Assembly (NCBI RefSeq): GCF_001188955.3
Contig: NZ_JPRF03000087.1
Coordinates: 237,087-301,086, forward strand
DNA: 64,000 nucleotides
Direction of reading: 5' to 3'
Source of the DNA: Kitasatospora aureofaciens
Lineage (GTDB): Bacteria > Actinomycetota > Actinomycetes > Streptomycetales > Streptomycetaceae
Below, piece after piece: positions 17,614 to 25,533 of the stretch (position 1 is its first letter; every line of letters begins with the position of its first letter). A program made the translations under genes and the position numbers. The notes under the pieces were generated by a model. That model did no database searches, was not told where the DNA came from, and worked only from the letters and a program-made list of their open reading frames with translations.

Positions 17614-18492
17614 GTGGACGGCATCCCACCCGAGCGCATGGTCACCGACTCCTGGCCGGCCCTGCACGGCCGCCCGGTCCTGCGGCGCACCGTCGCCGTC
17701 AGCCTGGTGCTGTCCATCTCCGTCGCCGCCGCCCTGGTGGTGCGCGGCGTCAACGCACTCACCGTCGGCGGGGTCGGCGGCCGGGAGACCGACCGCGACC
17801 GCGCCGAGCGGCTGGCCGGCCTCCACCCCTCCCAACACCCCGGCGCGGGCCGCTACTACGTTCCGGTCGGCGCCGTCTACACCCGCACCTCGGACGGCGC
17901 GCCCATCGCCTACCTGCACTACCGGCTCGGCGGCGGCAAGGAACCGGGCCTCGACGACTTCCTGCGCACCTACGACCTCCCCGAGCCCGGCCCCGCCGCG
18001 CCGCTGCCGCCGGACCTCGCCGCCGCGCTCGGGGGCGACGAGCCGGCGCAGGCCCCGGAGCTGCCGGAGGAGCCGGCCCCGGCCCCCTCGGGGCCGAGCG
18101 GGCCTGCGGTCTCGGCGGCCCCGGGCTCCCCGCAGGCGTCCGCCGTGCCCCTGGCGATCGCGGCGGAGCCGACGCCAACACCCACACCCACGCCCACACC
18201 CACGCCGACCGAGGACGACCCGGACGGCGCGGGAGGCATGGGAGGCGCGGGAGGTGCGGGAGGCGTGGCTGCGGACGGTGAGCCCGAGGAGGACGCCCCC
18301 GGGGACGGCGCGCCCAGTCCCAGCGCCACCCCGACCCGGACGCCCACCCCGGGCCCCACCCCGACCTGGACGCCCACCGCGACCCCGTCCGCCGTCCCCA
18401 CCCACGCCCCGACGGCCCGCCGGATCTACGTCGCCGCCATCCCGGGCGGCCTGCCGGGGGCCGCCGACATCTACATCCGCGCCACGGGCTGA
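17614..18492 (+). CDS. Pro/Thr-rich cell-wall-spanning membrane protein
   Basis: This 292-residue protein is not a recognised family. It has a membrane segment at about residues 27-48, a short folded part (RYYVPVGAVYTRTSDGAP to DDFLRTYDLPEPG), then about 140 low-complexity residues: Pro/Ala/Glu stretches, a TPTPTPTP tract encoded by alternating 6-base units (18174-18212), a Gly/Ala/Met tract and another TPT tract. It ends in IYVAAIPGGLPGAADIYIRA. The shape suggests a tether through the cell wall. The start is GTG 17614 behind GGGGAGCGAG. Confidence 0.65.
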   Translation: MDGIPPERMVTDSWPALHGRPVLRRTVAVSLVLSISVAAALVVRGVNALTVGGVGGRETDRDRAERLAGLHPSQHPGAGRYYVPVGAVYTRTSDGAPIAYLHYRLGGGKEPGLDDFLRTYDLPEPGPAAPLPPDLAAALGGDEPAQAPELPEEPAPAPSGPSGPAVSAAPGSPQASAVPLAIAAEPTPTPTPTPTPTPTEDDPDGAGGMGGAGGAGGVAADGEPEEDAPGDGAPSPSATPTRTPTPGPTPTWTPTATPSAVPTHAPTARRIYVAAIPGGLPGAADIYIRATG

Positions 18493-18596
18493 GGCGGCGC
18501 CGGAGGACACCTGCGTGCCGCCCCCACGCCACCGCCCCACCCCCGCGTCGCCTGTCCCGGCCCCCACGCCACCGCCACGCCCTCCGCTACGACGCC

Positions 18597-18628
18597 TCAG
18601 CCCCGCCGGCGGTGGCCGGCGGGGCTGA
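18597..18628. terminator. Bidirectional hairpin terminator
   Basis: A perfect 14-bp inverted repeat (18597-18610 and 18615-18628) with a 4-nt loop between two convergent genes. The 100 bp before it (18493-18596) are C-rich and hold no gene that I can see. Confidence 0.8.
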
Positions 18629-18644
18629 GAAGGGGTGGGGAGCG

Positions 18645-19583
18645 TCAGCGGGCGGCCGCCGTCCGGAGCGCCTCGGTCCGGGCGACGGGTGCCGGAGTCG
18701 CGGGCGCCGGGTTTGCCGCCGCACCCCGGCGGGCCGGGGCCTGGCCGATGAGCATGGCGCCCAGCGCCAGCACCAGGCCCAGCACCTGCCACGGAGTCAG
18801 GGTCTGGCCGAGCACGACCAGGCCGCCGACGGTGGCCACCACCGGGTTGATCAGTCCCAGGAAGGACGCGGGCCCGGCGCCGAGGCGGTCGATGCCGCGG
18901 AACCACAGGACGTACCCGACAGCGGTGCTGAACAGGCCGAGGTAGGCGAAGCCCGCCAGGTTGGAGGCGCTCAGCGCCGGCGGCGCGCCCTCGACCAGCG
19001 CCGCGAGCGGGACCAGGAAGACCGAGCCGGCGAGCAGCTGCCACGCGGTGAGGTCGACCATGGTGGCCCCCTCCGGGCGGCCCCAGCGCCGGGTGAGGAC
19101 GGTGCCCATGGCCATCAGGCCGATCGCGGTGACCATCGCCGCGATCCCGAGGCCGTCCAGCTCGGCCCCGCTCTTGAGCACCAGCAGTGCCACCCCGCCG
19201 ACCCCGACCAGCCCGGCGAGCAGTGCCCGGCGTCCGGGCCGAACGCGGAGCACCCCGATCGAGAGCCCGGCGACCAGCAGCGGCTGGATCGCCCCGATGG
19301 TGGCCGCGACACCGCCGGGAAGGCGGTAGGCGCCGACGAAGGTGAGCGGGAAGAACAGCCCGATGTTCAGCATCCCGAGCACTGCCGCCCGCCCCCACCA
19401 GCGCCCCCTGGGCAGTTTGCGGCCGATCATCAGCAGGAGCAGCCCGGCCGGCAGCGCCCGCAGGGCGGCGAGCAGCAGCGGACGGCCCTCGGGCAGCAGC
19501 TGGGTGGTGACCAGGTAGGTGGTGCCCCAGGCGGCCGGGGCCAGTGCGGCGGTGGCGGCGATCCCTGCGCGCTTGCGGTCCAT
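18645..19583 (-). CDS. EamA-family drug/metabolite exporter
   Basis: A 312-residue DMT-superfamily transporter with ten predicted membrane segments in two EamA repeats. The first repeat has WGTTYLVTTQLLP and ALRALPAGLLLL; the second has FLGLINPVVATVGGLVVLGQ. It ends in an Ala/Pro/Arg-rich cytoplasmic tail. Relatives export amino acids, nucleosides or drugs. It is divergent from a MarR regulator across an operator-rich gap, which suggests induction by a small molecule that it then exports. Confidence 0.9.
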   Translation of the reverse strand: MDRKRAGIAATAALAPAAWGTTYLVTTQLLPEGRPLLLAALRALPAGLLLLMIGRKLPRGRWWGRAAVLGMLNIGLFFPLTFVGAYRLPGGVAATIGAIQPLLVAGLSIGVLRVRPGRRALLAGLVGVGGVALLVLKSGAELDGLGIAAMVTAIGLMAMGTVLTRRWGRPEGATMVDLTAWQLLAGSVFLVPLAALVEGAPPALSASNLAGFAYLGLFSTAVGYVLWFRGIDRLGAGPASFLGLINPVVATVGGLVVLGQTLTPWQVLGLVLALGAMLIGQAPARRGAAANPAPATPAPVARTEALRTAAAR

Positions 19584-19599
19584 GATGATCCCGATCCCC

Positions 19600-19680
19600 T
19601 CAACGTTGATTATCTGAACGTTGAGATATTTCTACGCCCGAGGTCAGTGAACGTCAAGTATGTGAATGTTAAGATATCTG
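19600..19680. promoter_or_regulatory. MarR operator array: four 15-bp repeats in two blocks
   Basis: The AT-rich gap between the exporter and the MarR gene holds AACGTTGA (19602), AACGTTGA (19617), AACGTCAA (19650) and AATGTTAA (19665). The repeats are 15 bp apart within each block, and the blocks are 48 bp apart. The first copy is part of the perfect 10-bp palindrome TCAACGTTGA (19600-19609). The blocks lie on the exporter side and the regulator side of the divergent region, as expected for a repressor that controls both promoters. Confidence 0.7.
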
Positions 19681-19713
19681 CACCGGCCGCGACGAGAGGG
19701 AGATGACACGGTC

Positions 19714-20226
19714 ATGCAGCAGCGCGACACCGTCGACGACATCGCCGAGCAGTGGCGGAGGGTCGACCCCGGCCTCGACCTGGAGGCCATGGCTCTGATC
19801 GGCCGCCTCCGGCGGCTCAACGTGCGGGTCGACAGCGCCCTCCGCGAGTACTTCCTCGCCTGCGGCCTGGACTCCTCCGAGTTCGACGTCCTCGCCACCC
19901 TGCGCCGCTCCGGCGAGCCCTACGAACTCAACGCCCGCGCACTGCTCAAGTCCGCCATGGTCACCTCCGGCGCCATCACCAACCGCGTGGACAAGCTCTG
20001 CGCCAAGGGCCTGGTCGAACGCAATCCCTGCCCCACCGACCGCCGCGCCGTCCTGGTCCGCCTCACCCCGGCCGGCAAGGCGCTCATCGACGCCACCCTG
20101 CCCGGCCACCTCCGCAACGAGGAGCGCATCCTCACCGCCCTCGACGCCGACGAACGAGCCCAGCTCGACGCCCTGCTGCGCAAACTCCTCATCGCCCATG
20201 GCGACACCGAGTCCCTCTTCGACTGA
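19714..20226 (+). CDS. MarR-family transcriptional regulator
   Basis: A 170-residue dimeric winged-helix repressor. The N-terminal helix (residues 1-35) is followed by the DNA-binding core: FDVLATLRRSGEPYELN, LLKSAMVTSGAITNRVDKL (recognition helix) and the wing DRRAVLVRLTPAGKAL. The C-terminal helices complete the dimer interface. ATG 19714 follows a GAGAGGGAG ribosome site. It is divergent from the EamA exporter and should repress it and itself through the 15-bp repeats, releasing them when a ligand binds. Confidence 0.9.
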   Translation: MQQRDTVDDIAEQWRRVDPGLDLEAMALIGRLRRLNVRVDSALREYFLACGLDSSEFDVLATLRRSGEPYELNARALLKSAMVTSGAITNRVDKLCAKGLVERNPCPTDRRAVLVRLTPAGKALIDATLPGHLRNEERILTALDADERAQLDALLRKLLIAHGDTESLFD

Positions 20227-20240
20227 ACCGCCGCAACAGT

Positions 20241-20301
20241 GCGGTGGTCGCGCGGCCGACGGCCGGCCCGGCCGCGTCCGCTACAGGTCCGCGACCACCG
20301 C
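20241..20301. terminator. Nested hairpin between convergent genes
   Basis: Outer arms of 12 bp (20241-20252 and 20290-20301) enclose an inner 8-bp inverted repeat (20251-20258 and 20269-20276). The right outer arm lies inside the last codons of the convergent methyltransferase gene, so its 3' end probably doubles as terminator sequence. Confidence 0.55.
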
Positions 20302-20937
20302 GTAGCGCTCGTCGTCCACCGGACCGCCCCACAGGGCGGCGTCCCCGCTGAGCGGCTCGATCCGCAGTTCCGCGACCAACGGCCTTACCGCCGCGGCGAG
20401 TTCCTCCGCCCCGACGCCACCGTTCCACGGCAGCCGCTCCGCCCCGGCGACGTACGGTTGCGCCCCCGCACCCGCCTCGCGCCAGCGCCCCTCGACCAGC
20501 ACCAGCCGCCCGCCCGGGCGCAGCAGCCGCACCCAGGCGCGCAGGGCCCGCTCCGGGGCGGGCAGCGTCCAGATCACATGCCGGCAGAGCAGCACGTCGA
20601 AGCTGCCGTCCCGCACCGGGGGCGCGCCCGCGTCCCCCACCACGAAGCGCCCCGCCGCACCGGCCGCCGCCAGCTTCGCCCTTGCCCGCGCCACCATCCG
20701 CGGCGCCAGATCCACCCCGGTCACCCGGTGTCCGTCCGCCGCGACCAGCTCCGCCAAAGAGCCCGTCCCGCACCCGGCATCGAGCACGTCCACCGCCCCG
20801 GCCGGCAGCCACCCCCGCACCCGCCGCCCCCACGCCTCCCGCGTCCCGGCCGCCCGCAGCCCGTGATCGGGCTCGTCATCGAACCCCGGCGCGGCAGCGT
20901 CCCAGTAATCAGCAATGGCCCGACTCGGATCACCCAT
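20281..20937 (-). CDS. Class I SAM-dependent methyltransferase
   Basis: A 218-residue methyltransferase with SAM motif I VLDAGCGTGSLAE, the acidic end of strand 2 in VTGVDLAPRMV, motif II FDVLLCRHVIWTLP and post-motif LRPGGRLVLVEG. It belongs to the UbiE/type 11 group that methylates small molecules; the substrate is not apparent. I chose the ATG at 20937 (MGDPSRA), which is 9 nt from GGGAGG. The earlier ATG 9 nt upstream would overlap that site. Confidence 0.85.
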   Translation of the reverse strand: MGDPSRAIADYWDAAAPGFDDEPDHGLRAAGTREAWGRRVRGWLPAGAVDVLDAGCGTGSLAELVAADGHRVTGVDLAPRMVARARAKLAAAGAAGRFVVGDAGAPPVRDGSFDVLLCRHVIWTLPAPERALRAWVRLLRPGGRLVLVEGRWREAGAGAQPYVAGAERLPWNGGVGAEELAAAVRPLVAELRIEPLSGDAALWGGPVDDERYAVVADL

Positions 20938-21094
20938 GCCGCCCATCCTCCCAACCCCCACCGACACCCGAGTCACCTTGCCGGTCCGGCCGCGTAGTTG
21001 GGGCGAAGGCCTTTCCGATCGCCGTGTGAGGCCACGGCGCGGGGGCAAGGGTGCTCGTCCCGGGCACGGTTCGTCCTGCGGGGGGGCGACTCCT

Positions 21095-22279
21095 TCACCC
21101 CTGGCCGGCCGGCGCAGGCGGCTGCCAGTCGTAGATCGGGGCGGAGCGGCGGAGGAGGGTGCGGGTGGGGAGGAGGCCGGCGAGGGTGAGGGCGGTGGTG
21201 CGCAGGAGGGTGGCGGCGGGGGTGTGGAGGGCGATGAGGGCGCCGGTGCGGCGGGAGGCGGTGACGACGGCGGTGGTGCGGGGGAGACGGGCGGCGGTGT
21301 AGGCGGGGAGGGCGGCGACCGGGTCGGCCGTGGGGGTGAGGAGGGAGGCGAGGACGACGGCGTCCTCGATGGCCTGGCAGGCGCCCTGGCCGAGGAAGGG
21401 GCTCATGGCGTGGGCGGCGTCGCCGAGCAGGGCGACGCGGCCGTGGTGGTGGGCGGGCAGGGGGTCGGAGAGGTCCCAGATGTCGTTGCGGAGCACCCGG
21501 TCGGGGTCGGCGAGAGCGAACAGCTGGGGGACGGGCGAGCACCAGTCGCCGAAGAGGCGCTGGAGTTCGGCGTGTTCGCTGGCCGCCCGGGCGCCAGCCG
21601 GGGCGAGTGTCGCGGCGTAGAGGTACACCCGGCCGTCGGCGAGCGGGACGATTCCGACGAGCCGGCCGGGGCCCCAGATCTCGCCGGCGGTGGCGGGCCG
21701 GCGGTCCGGGGTGACGATGACGCGCCAGGTGGTGAAGCCGCTGTAGCGGGGGCCGGGGTGTTCGGGGAAGAGCAGGCCGCGGGTGGCGGAGCGGATGCCG
21801 TCGGCGGCGACGACCAGTGCGGCGGGCCGGTCCCCGTCGGTGGTGCGGACGACGGCGGGCTGCCGGTCGTCGCCGGGATCGACGACGGTGGCGGGGGAGC
21901 CGGTGCGGACGGTGCCCTCCGGGAGGGCGTCGACCAGGGCGGCGATGACCTCGGCGCGGGCGACGGCGGCTACCGGGTCGCCGAAGTACGCCTCGAGGGC
22001 CGCGGTGCTGGTGCGGGCGAGCCACCGACCGGAAGGGTGGCGCACACCGATGGCGGGGTGCGGGGCGGCCAGGGCGCGCAGCCGGGGGCCGACGCCGAGC
22101 CGGTCGAGGGCGCGCAGCGCGTTGGGGGCCAGGGCGAGCCCGGCGCCGACCGGTTCCAGTGAGGCGGCGCGTTCGTGCACAGTGACGGGGATGCCCTGCC
22201 GGTGGAGGGCGAGCGCGGCGGTGAGGCCGCCGATGCCGCCGCCGATGACGATCGCCCGGTGCAGGCCGATGGGAGGCAT
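21095..22279 (-). CDS. FAD-dependent aromatic-type monooxygenase
   Basis: A 394-residue flavoprotein hydroxylase of the PHBH class. The N-terminal Rossmann fold shows VIGGGIGGLTAALAL (GxGxxG) and HERAASLEP. The DG motif is VVAADGIRSATRGLL, and the GD motif is ALLGDAAHAMSPFLGQG, which contacts the FAD ribityl chain. It should hydroxylate a small aromatic or similar compound with NAD(P)H and O2. I chose ATG 22279 because GAGGAG lies 6 nt upstream. It is divergent from a TetR regulator with three operators between them, so it is probably substrate-induced. Confidence 0.9.
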   Translation of the reverse strand: MPPIGLHRAIVIGGGIGGLTAALALHRQGIPVTVHERAASLEPVGAGLALAPNALRALDRLGVGPRLRALAAPHPAIGVRHPSGRWLARTSTAALEAYFGDPVAAVARAEVIAALVDALPEGTVRTGSPATVVDPGDDRQPAVVRTTDGDRPAALVVAADGIRSATRGLLFPEHPGPRYSGFTTWRVIVTPDRRPATAGEIWGPGRLVGIVPLADGRVYLYAATLAPAGARAASEHAELQRLFGDWCSPVPQLFALADPDRVLRNDIWDLSDPLPAHHHGRVALLGDAAHAMSPFLGQGACQAIEDAVVLASLLTPTADPVAALPAYTAARLPRTTAVVTASRRTGALIALHTPAATLLRTTALTLAGLLPTRTLLRRSAPIYDWQPPAPAGQG

Positions 22280-22309
22280 GAGGGGCTCCTCTTCTCGCAC
22301 GATCCGAGG

Positions 22310-22382
22310 CACTACAGGTGTAGTGGCCACTGCGTCGGCACGCTACTACACATGTAGTGAGCCGTAAACTACGGCTGTAGTG
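22310..22382. promoter_or_regulatory. Three TetR-type operators, consensus CACTACAnnTGTAGTG
   Basis: Palindromic 16-mers start at 22310 (CACTACAGGTGTAGTG, perfect outside the central pair), 22344 (TACTACACATGTAGTG) and 22367 (AACTACGGCTGTAGTG). They occupy the gap between the monooxygenase and the regulator. The first lies nearest the monooxygenase start and the third nearest the tetR start, so both promoters can be covered. Confidence 0.8.
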
Positions 22383-22421
22383 AGTTGGGGGAGCCTGGCC
22401 GGAAAGGCCATGATCGGACCC

Positions 22422-23030
22422 ATGACAGCCCCGCTGACGCCCCCGCGACCGACCTTGATCGCCGACGCCGCCATCGACCTGATCGCCGATGCCGGCCTGC
22501 GCGGGCTCACCCACCGCGCCGTGGACGACGCGTCCGGCCTGCCCGCCGGGTCGACCTCCAACCTGGCCCGGACCAGGGCCGCTTTGCTGGAACTCGTGCT
22601 CGTCCGGATCCTTGAGCGGGAGACCGCCGACCACCCGGCCTTCGCCGAGGGCGGCGGATTGTCGGCGACCACCCTTCCGCCGCGCGACCTGCTCGTCGAG
22701 GTCGGCGCCGAGGCGCTCTTCCAGGCGCTCACCAGCGGCCGCAGGCTCACCCTGGCCCGCCTGGAACTCGCCCTGGAGGCCACCCGCAGGCCCGAACTGC
22801 GCTCCGTCTACGACCGCCTGGGCGCCCGCTTCACCCGGTTCGCCGCCGACCTGCTCGCCGCCTCCGGCTCCACCGACCCGGAGGTGGACGCCCGTCGGCT
22901 GATCCGCTGGTGCGACGGGGTGCTGTTCAACGCGACGGCCGGTAGCGGGCACTGGCAGGTGCCGATGCCGGAGGAACTGCGCGTCGACCTCGACCGCTAC
23001 CTCGCCGCGCTGCTGGAAGAGGAGCGCTGA
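22422..23030 (+). CDS. TetR-family transcriptional regulator
   Basis: A 202-residue regulator. The N-terminal helix-turn-helix is LIADAAIDLIADAGLRGLTH followed by VDDASGLPAGSTSNLARTR, a variant of the usual TetR recognition helix. The rest is an all-helical ligand and dimer domain with LTLARLELALEATRRPEL. The start is uncertain: ATG 22422 (MTAPLTPP) or ATG 22410, sharing a GGAAAGG ribosome site. It should repress the divergent flavin monooxygenase and itself through the three palindromes. Confidence 0.85.
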   Translation: MTAPLTPPRPTLIADAAIDLIADAGLRGLTHRAVDDASGLPAGSTSNLARTRAALLELVLVRILERETADHPAFAEGGGLSATTLPPRDLLVEVGAEALFQALTSGRRLTLARLELALEATRRPELRSVYDRLGARFTRFAADLLAASGSTDPEVDARRLIRWCDGVLFNATAGSGHWQVPMPEELRVDLDRYLAALLEEER

Positions 23031-23145
23031 GAGGGGGAGGGCGGAGGGACGGCGTAGCGGAGGGGCCGGCAGGGGGCCGGCACGGGAGGACGACCGCCCC
23101 GGGCGTCCCCCTATACTCCGTGTGCCCGATCAGGCAGGGGGGGAC

Positions 23146-24822
23146 ATGCTGGACTTGCTCGACATGGCGCTACTGATCACGGTCGGACTGGCGCTGCTGG
23201 TACGGCTGGCGACACTTCCGGTACTGGTGCGCGCCCAGACCGCCACCCGCCGGCGGGCGTTGGCGGCCACCGGCGCCGATGCGACCGGGGGAGCGCCGGG
23301 CGGCCTCGGGGCGACCTTCGGCGAGCTGGCGATCGCACTGGTCGCCGCCGTCGGGGCCTACTTCGCCGTGTACCTCGAGGACCTCCACAGCTACTTCCTG
23401 CTGGAGCGGCCGTTCGACCTCGACAACGCCGTGTACCTCGCCCACGAATGGCGCATCTCCCCGGGCGTGGCGCGGACCTGGTACGTCGCCCTCTTCATCG
23501 GGTTCCTGCTGCTGTGGCTGCTGCTCTGGTACCTGACCCAGCGCAAGCTGCTGACCAAGGGCCTGCCCCGGGAGGCCTGGTCGTCGGGTTCGACCCGGGC
23601 GCGGCTGATCGGACAGGTGCTGCTCCGCGCGGTGATCGGCGTGTTCCTGCTGCCGGTCGGCCTGCTCTTCTCCGCCCTGGTCTTCCAGGTGACCGCCCTG
23701 CTGGTGAGCCGCCGTCCCAGGCCGGTCGGCACGGAGGGGGCGGCCACCCCGGCGGCCGACGCCGCCCGAGCCGCCCAGGCGCCGCTGAACCCGTACGGCC
23801 CCACCGCGCCACCGCATTGGCCGCAGACCCCGCACACCCCGCAATCCCCTTATGTCCCCACGCAGTTCACCCCGCCCGCCCCGCAGCCCCCGCCCGCCCC
23901 GCCCGTGCCGTCGAGCCCGCCCCTCGGCAGCCCCCTCAGCGCCCACGAGCCCCGCACGATCGGCGGCTACCAACTCCTCGGCCGGATCGGCTCCGGCGGC
24001 ATGGGCACGGTCTACCTCGCCCGGCGCCAGGGCTCCGCCACCCAGGTCGCGCTGAAGACCATCAACATCGAGCTCCTGAACGACGCCGACCTGTTGCGCC
24101 GCTTCCAGCGGGAGTCCGAGGTGCTCGCCATGGTCCCCGGCGCCTACACCGCCCGGGTACTCGACACCGGCGTGGACTCCGGACGCCCGTACCTGGCCAT
24201 GGAGTTGCTGGACGGCCGCCCGCTGGACGCCCACCTGCGCGAGCAGGGGCCGATCCGTTCCGCCGAGGCGCTGCGCGCCCTCGCGCTGGCGCTGGCCGTG
24301 GCGCTGTCCGGCGTGCACCGGCTGGGGCTGGTCCACCGGGACCTCAAGCCCGCCAACATCATGCTGACCACGGCCGGCCCGCGCCTGCTGGACTTCGGCA
24401 TCGCGGCGATCGTGGACGGCACCCGGCTGACCGCCACCGGCGGCGGCCCGGGCACCCTGACCTACATGGCGCCGGAGCAGTTCGGTGAGGAGCGGGTCGG
24501 CCCGGCGGCCGACGTGTGGGCCTGGGCCTGCTGCGTGGTGTGCGCGGCGCACGGCGCCAGCCCGTTCGCGGCGACCAACACGGGCGCGGTGATCCGCCGG
24601 ATCGTCGAGACCGGGCCCGAGCCGGTGGCGCTGGAGGCGGTCCGGGCCCTCGACCCGGCGCTCGCCGCCGTCGTCACCCGCGCCCTGGCCATCGACCCCG
24701 AGCAGCGCCCGGCGGACGGTACGGGCCTGCTGGCGGCGCTGGCGGCGGCCCAGCCGACGCCGCCGGACCCGTCGGCCGTCCACGACCAGATCACCCGCGG
24801 CTGGCAGACACTCGCGCTGTGA
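23146..24822 (+). CDS. Membrane Ser/Thr protein kinase with N-terminal 4-TM domain
   Basis: A 558-residue protein. Four hydrophobic segments (about 5-28, 59-78, 112-130, 157-185) are followed by a Pro-rich linker (195-265) and a Hanks-type kinase domain (about 272-535). The glycine loop is GRIGSGGMGTVY, the catalytic loop is HRDLKPANIM (D399, K401), the DFG Asp is D416, and YMAPEQF closes the activation segment. The ATP-binding lysine K304 is in VALKTI. Most streptomycete kinases have the kinase first and the membrane segment after it, so this order is reversed. ATG 23146 has a GGGGGGG ribosome site. A TATACT box lies at 23112-23117. Confidence 0.9.
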   Translation: MLDLLDMALLITVGLALLVRLATLPVLVRAQTATRRRALAATGADATGGAPGGLGATFGELAIALVAAVGAYFAVYLEDLHSYFLLERPFDLDNAVYLAHEWRISPGVARTWYVALFIGFLLLWLLLWYLTQRKLLTKGLPREAWSSGSTRARLIGQVLLRAVIGVFLLPVGLLFSALVFQVTALLVSRRPRPVGTEGAATPAADAARAAQAPLNPYGPTAPPHWPQTPHTPQSPYVPTQFTPPAPQPPPAPPVPSSPPLGSPLSAHEPRTIGGYQLLGRIGSGGMGTVYLARRQGSATQVALKTINIELLNDADLLRRFQRESEVLAMVPGAYTARVLDTGVDSGRPYLAMELLDGRPLDAHLREQGPIRSAEALRALALALAVALSGVHRLGLVHRDLKPANIMLTTAGPRLLDFGIAAIVDGTRLTATGGGPGTLTYMAPEQFGEERVGPAADVWAWACCVVCAAHGASPFAATNTGAVIRRIVETGPEPVALEAVRALDPALAAVVTRALAIDPEQRPADGTGLLAALAAAQPTPPDPSAVHDQITRGWQTLAL

Positions 24823-24981
24823 TCGACGCCCCGACCCACTGCGCCTGACGGAGGTGAACTGCCCGTCCTCCGGCGACACCGCCACGGCGCCCACCGGCCG
24901 GTCGACGTACGAGGTCACCACGACCCCGTTCACCGCGCACCGGTACCGGCACGAGAGCCGGTGGCACTGGGAGGGCGGGGC

Positions 24982-25524
24982 TCAACGCGGCGCGGCGACC
25001 CGTGCGCGGATCGCCGCGGCGCACTCGTCCGCCGAGGCCCGCGAGGTGTCCACGACCAGGTCGTACGTGACGCCCTCGTGCACCAACGAGGCCTGCGCGG
25101 CGGCCATCCCGGCGACCCGGTCGCCGCGCGCCGCCTCCCGGGCGGCGGCCACCGCCGGGTCGCAGCGCACCCCCACCCAGAACACGTCGAGGCCCTCCAG
25201 CGCCGCGCGCCACCGCTGCTGCGAGGCGGCCCCGCCGAGGAACACCTCGTCCACCACGACGGGAGCCCCGGCCCGGGCCATCGCCGCCACGCCGAGTGTC
25301 CAGGCGGCGTCCAGCCGGGCGAAGACCGGCCCGACCGCCACCGTCCCGTCGCCGTCGTCCAGGCCGCCGATGCCCTCGCCCCCGCCGAGCAGCCACGGCG
25401 GCAGCGCGCTCACCATGGTGTCCGCGCCGAGGTGCAGCCAGGGCTCCGGCAGCAGCTCCTGGAGGCGCCGGGCGATGCTCGACTTGCCGGAGCTGGAGCC
25501 GCCGTTGAGGACGATCACATCCAT
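24982..25524 (-). CDS. Chloramphenicol-phosphotransferase-like P-loop kinase
   Basis: A 180-residue P-loop protein of the CPT family. The Walker A motif GGSSSGKSSIARRL is at the N-terminus. LGADTMVSALP supplies the substrate-side acidic residue, and VVVDEVFLGG a later acidic motif. A lid-like FWVGVRCDPAVAAAREA follows. The family was defined by a kinase that inactivates chloramphenicol, but many members are small-molecule kinases of unknown substrate. It lies 9 bp downstream of cobB in the same direction, so it is probably part of the cobalamin operon. Confidence 0.75.
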   Translation of the reverse strand: MDVIVLNGGSSSGKSSIARRLQELLPEPWLHLGADTMVSALPPWLLGGGEGIGGLDDGDGTVAVGPVFARLDAAWTLGVAAMARAGAPVVVDEVFLGGAASQQRWRAALEGLDVFWVGVRCDPAVAAAREAARGDRVAGMAAAQASLVHEGVTYDLVVDTSRASADECAAAIRARVAAPR

Positions 25525-25533
25525 GAGCCCACC

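Noticed and set aside
24823..24981. Small minus-strand ORF ending SVRRSGSGRRSQ between the kinase and the CPT-like gene
   Set aside because: No ribosome site or start fits the gap, and the frame continues as a shadow of the kinase gene.
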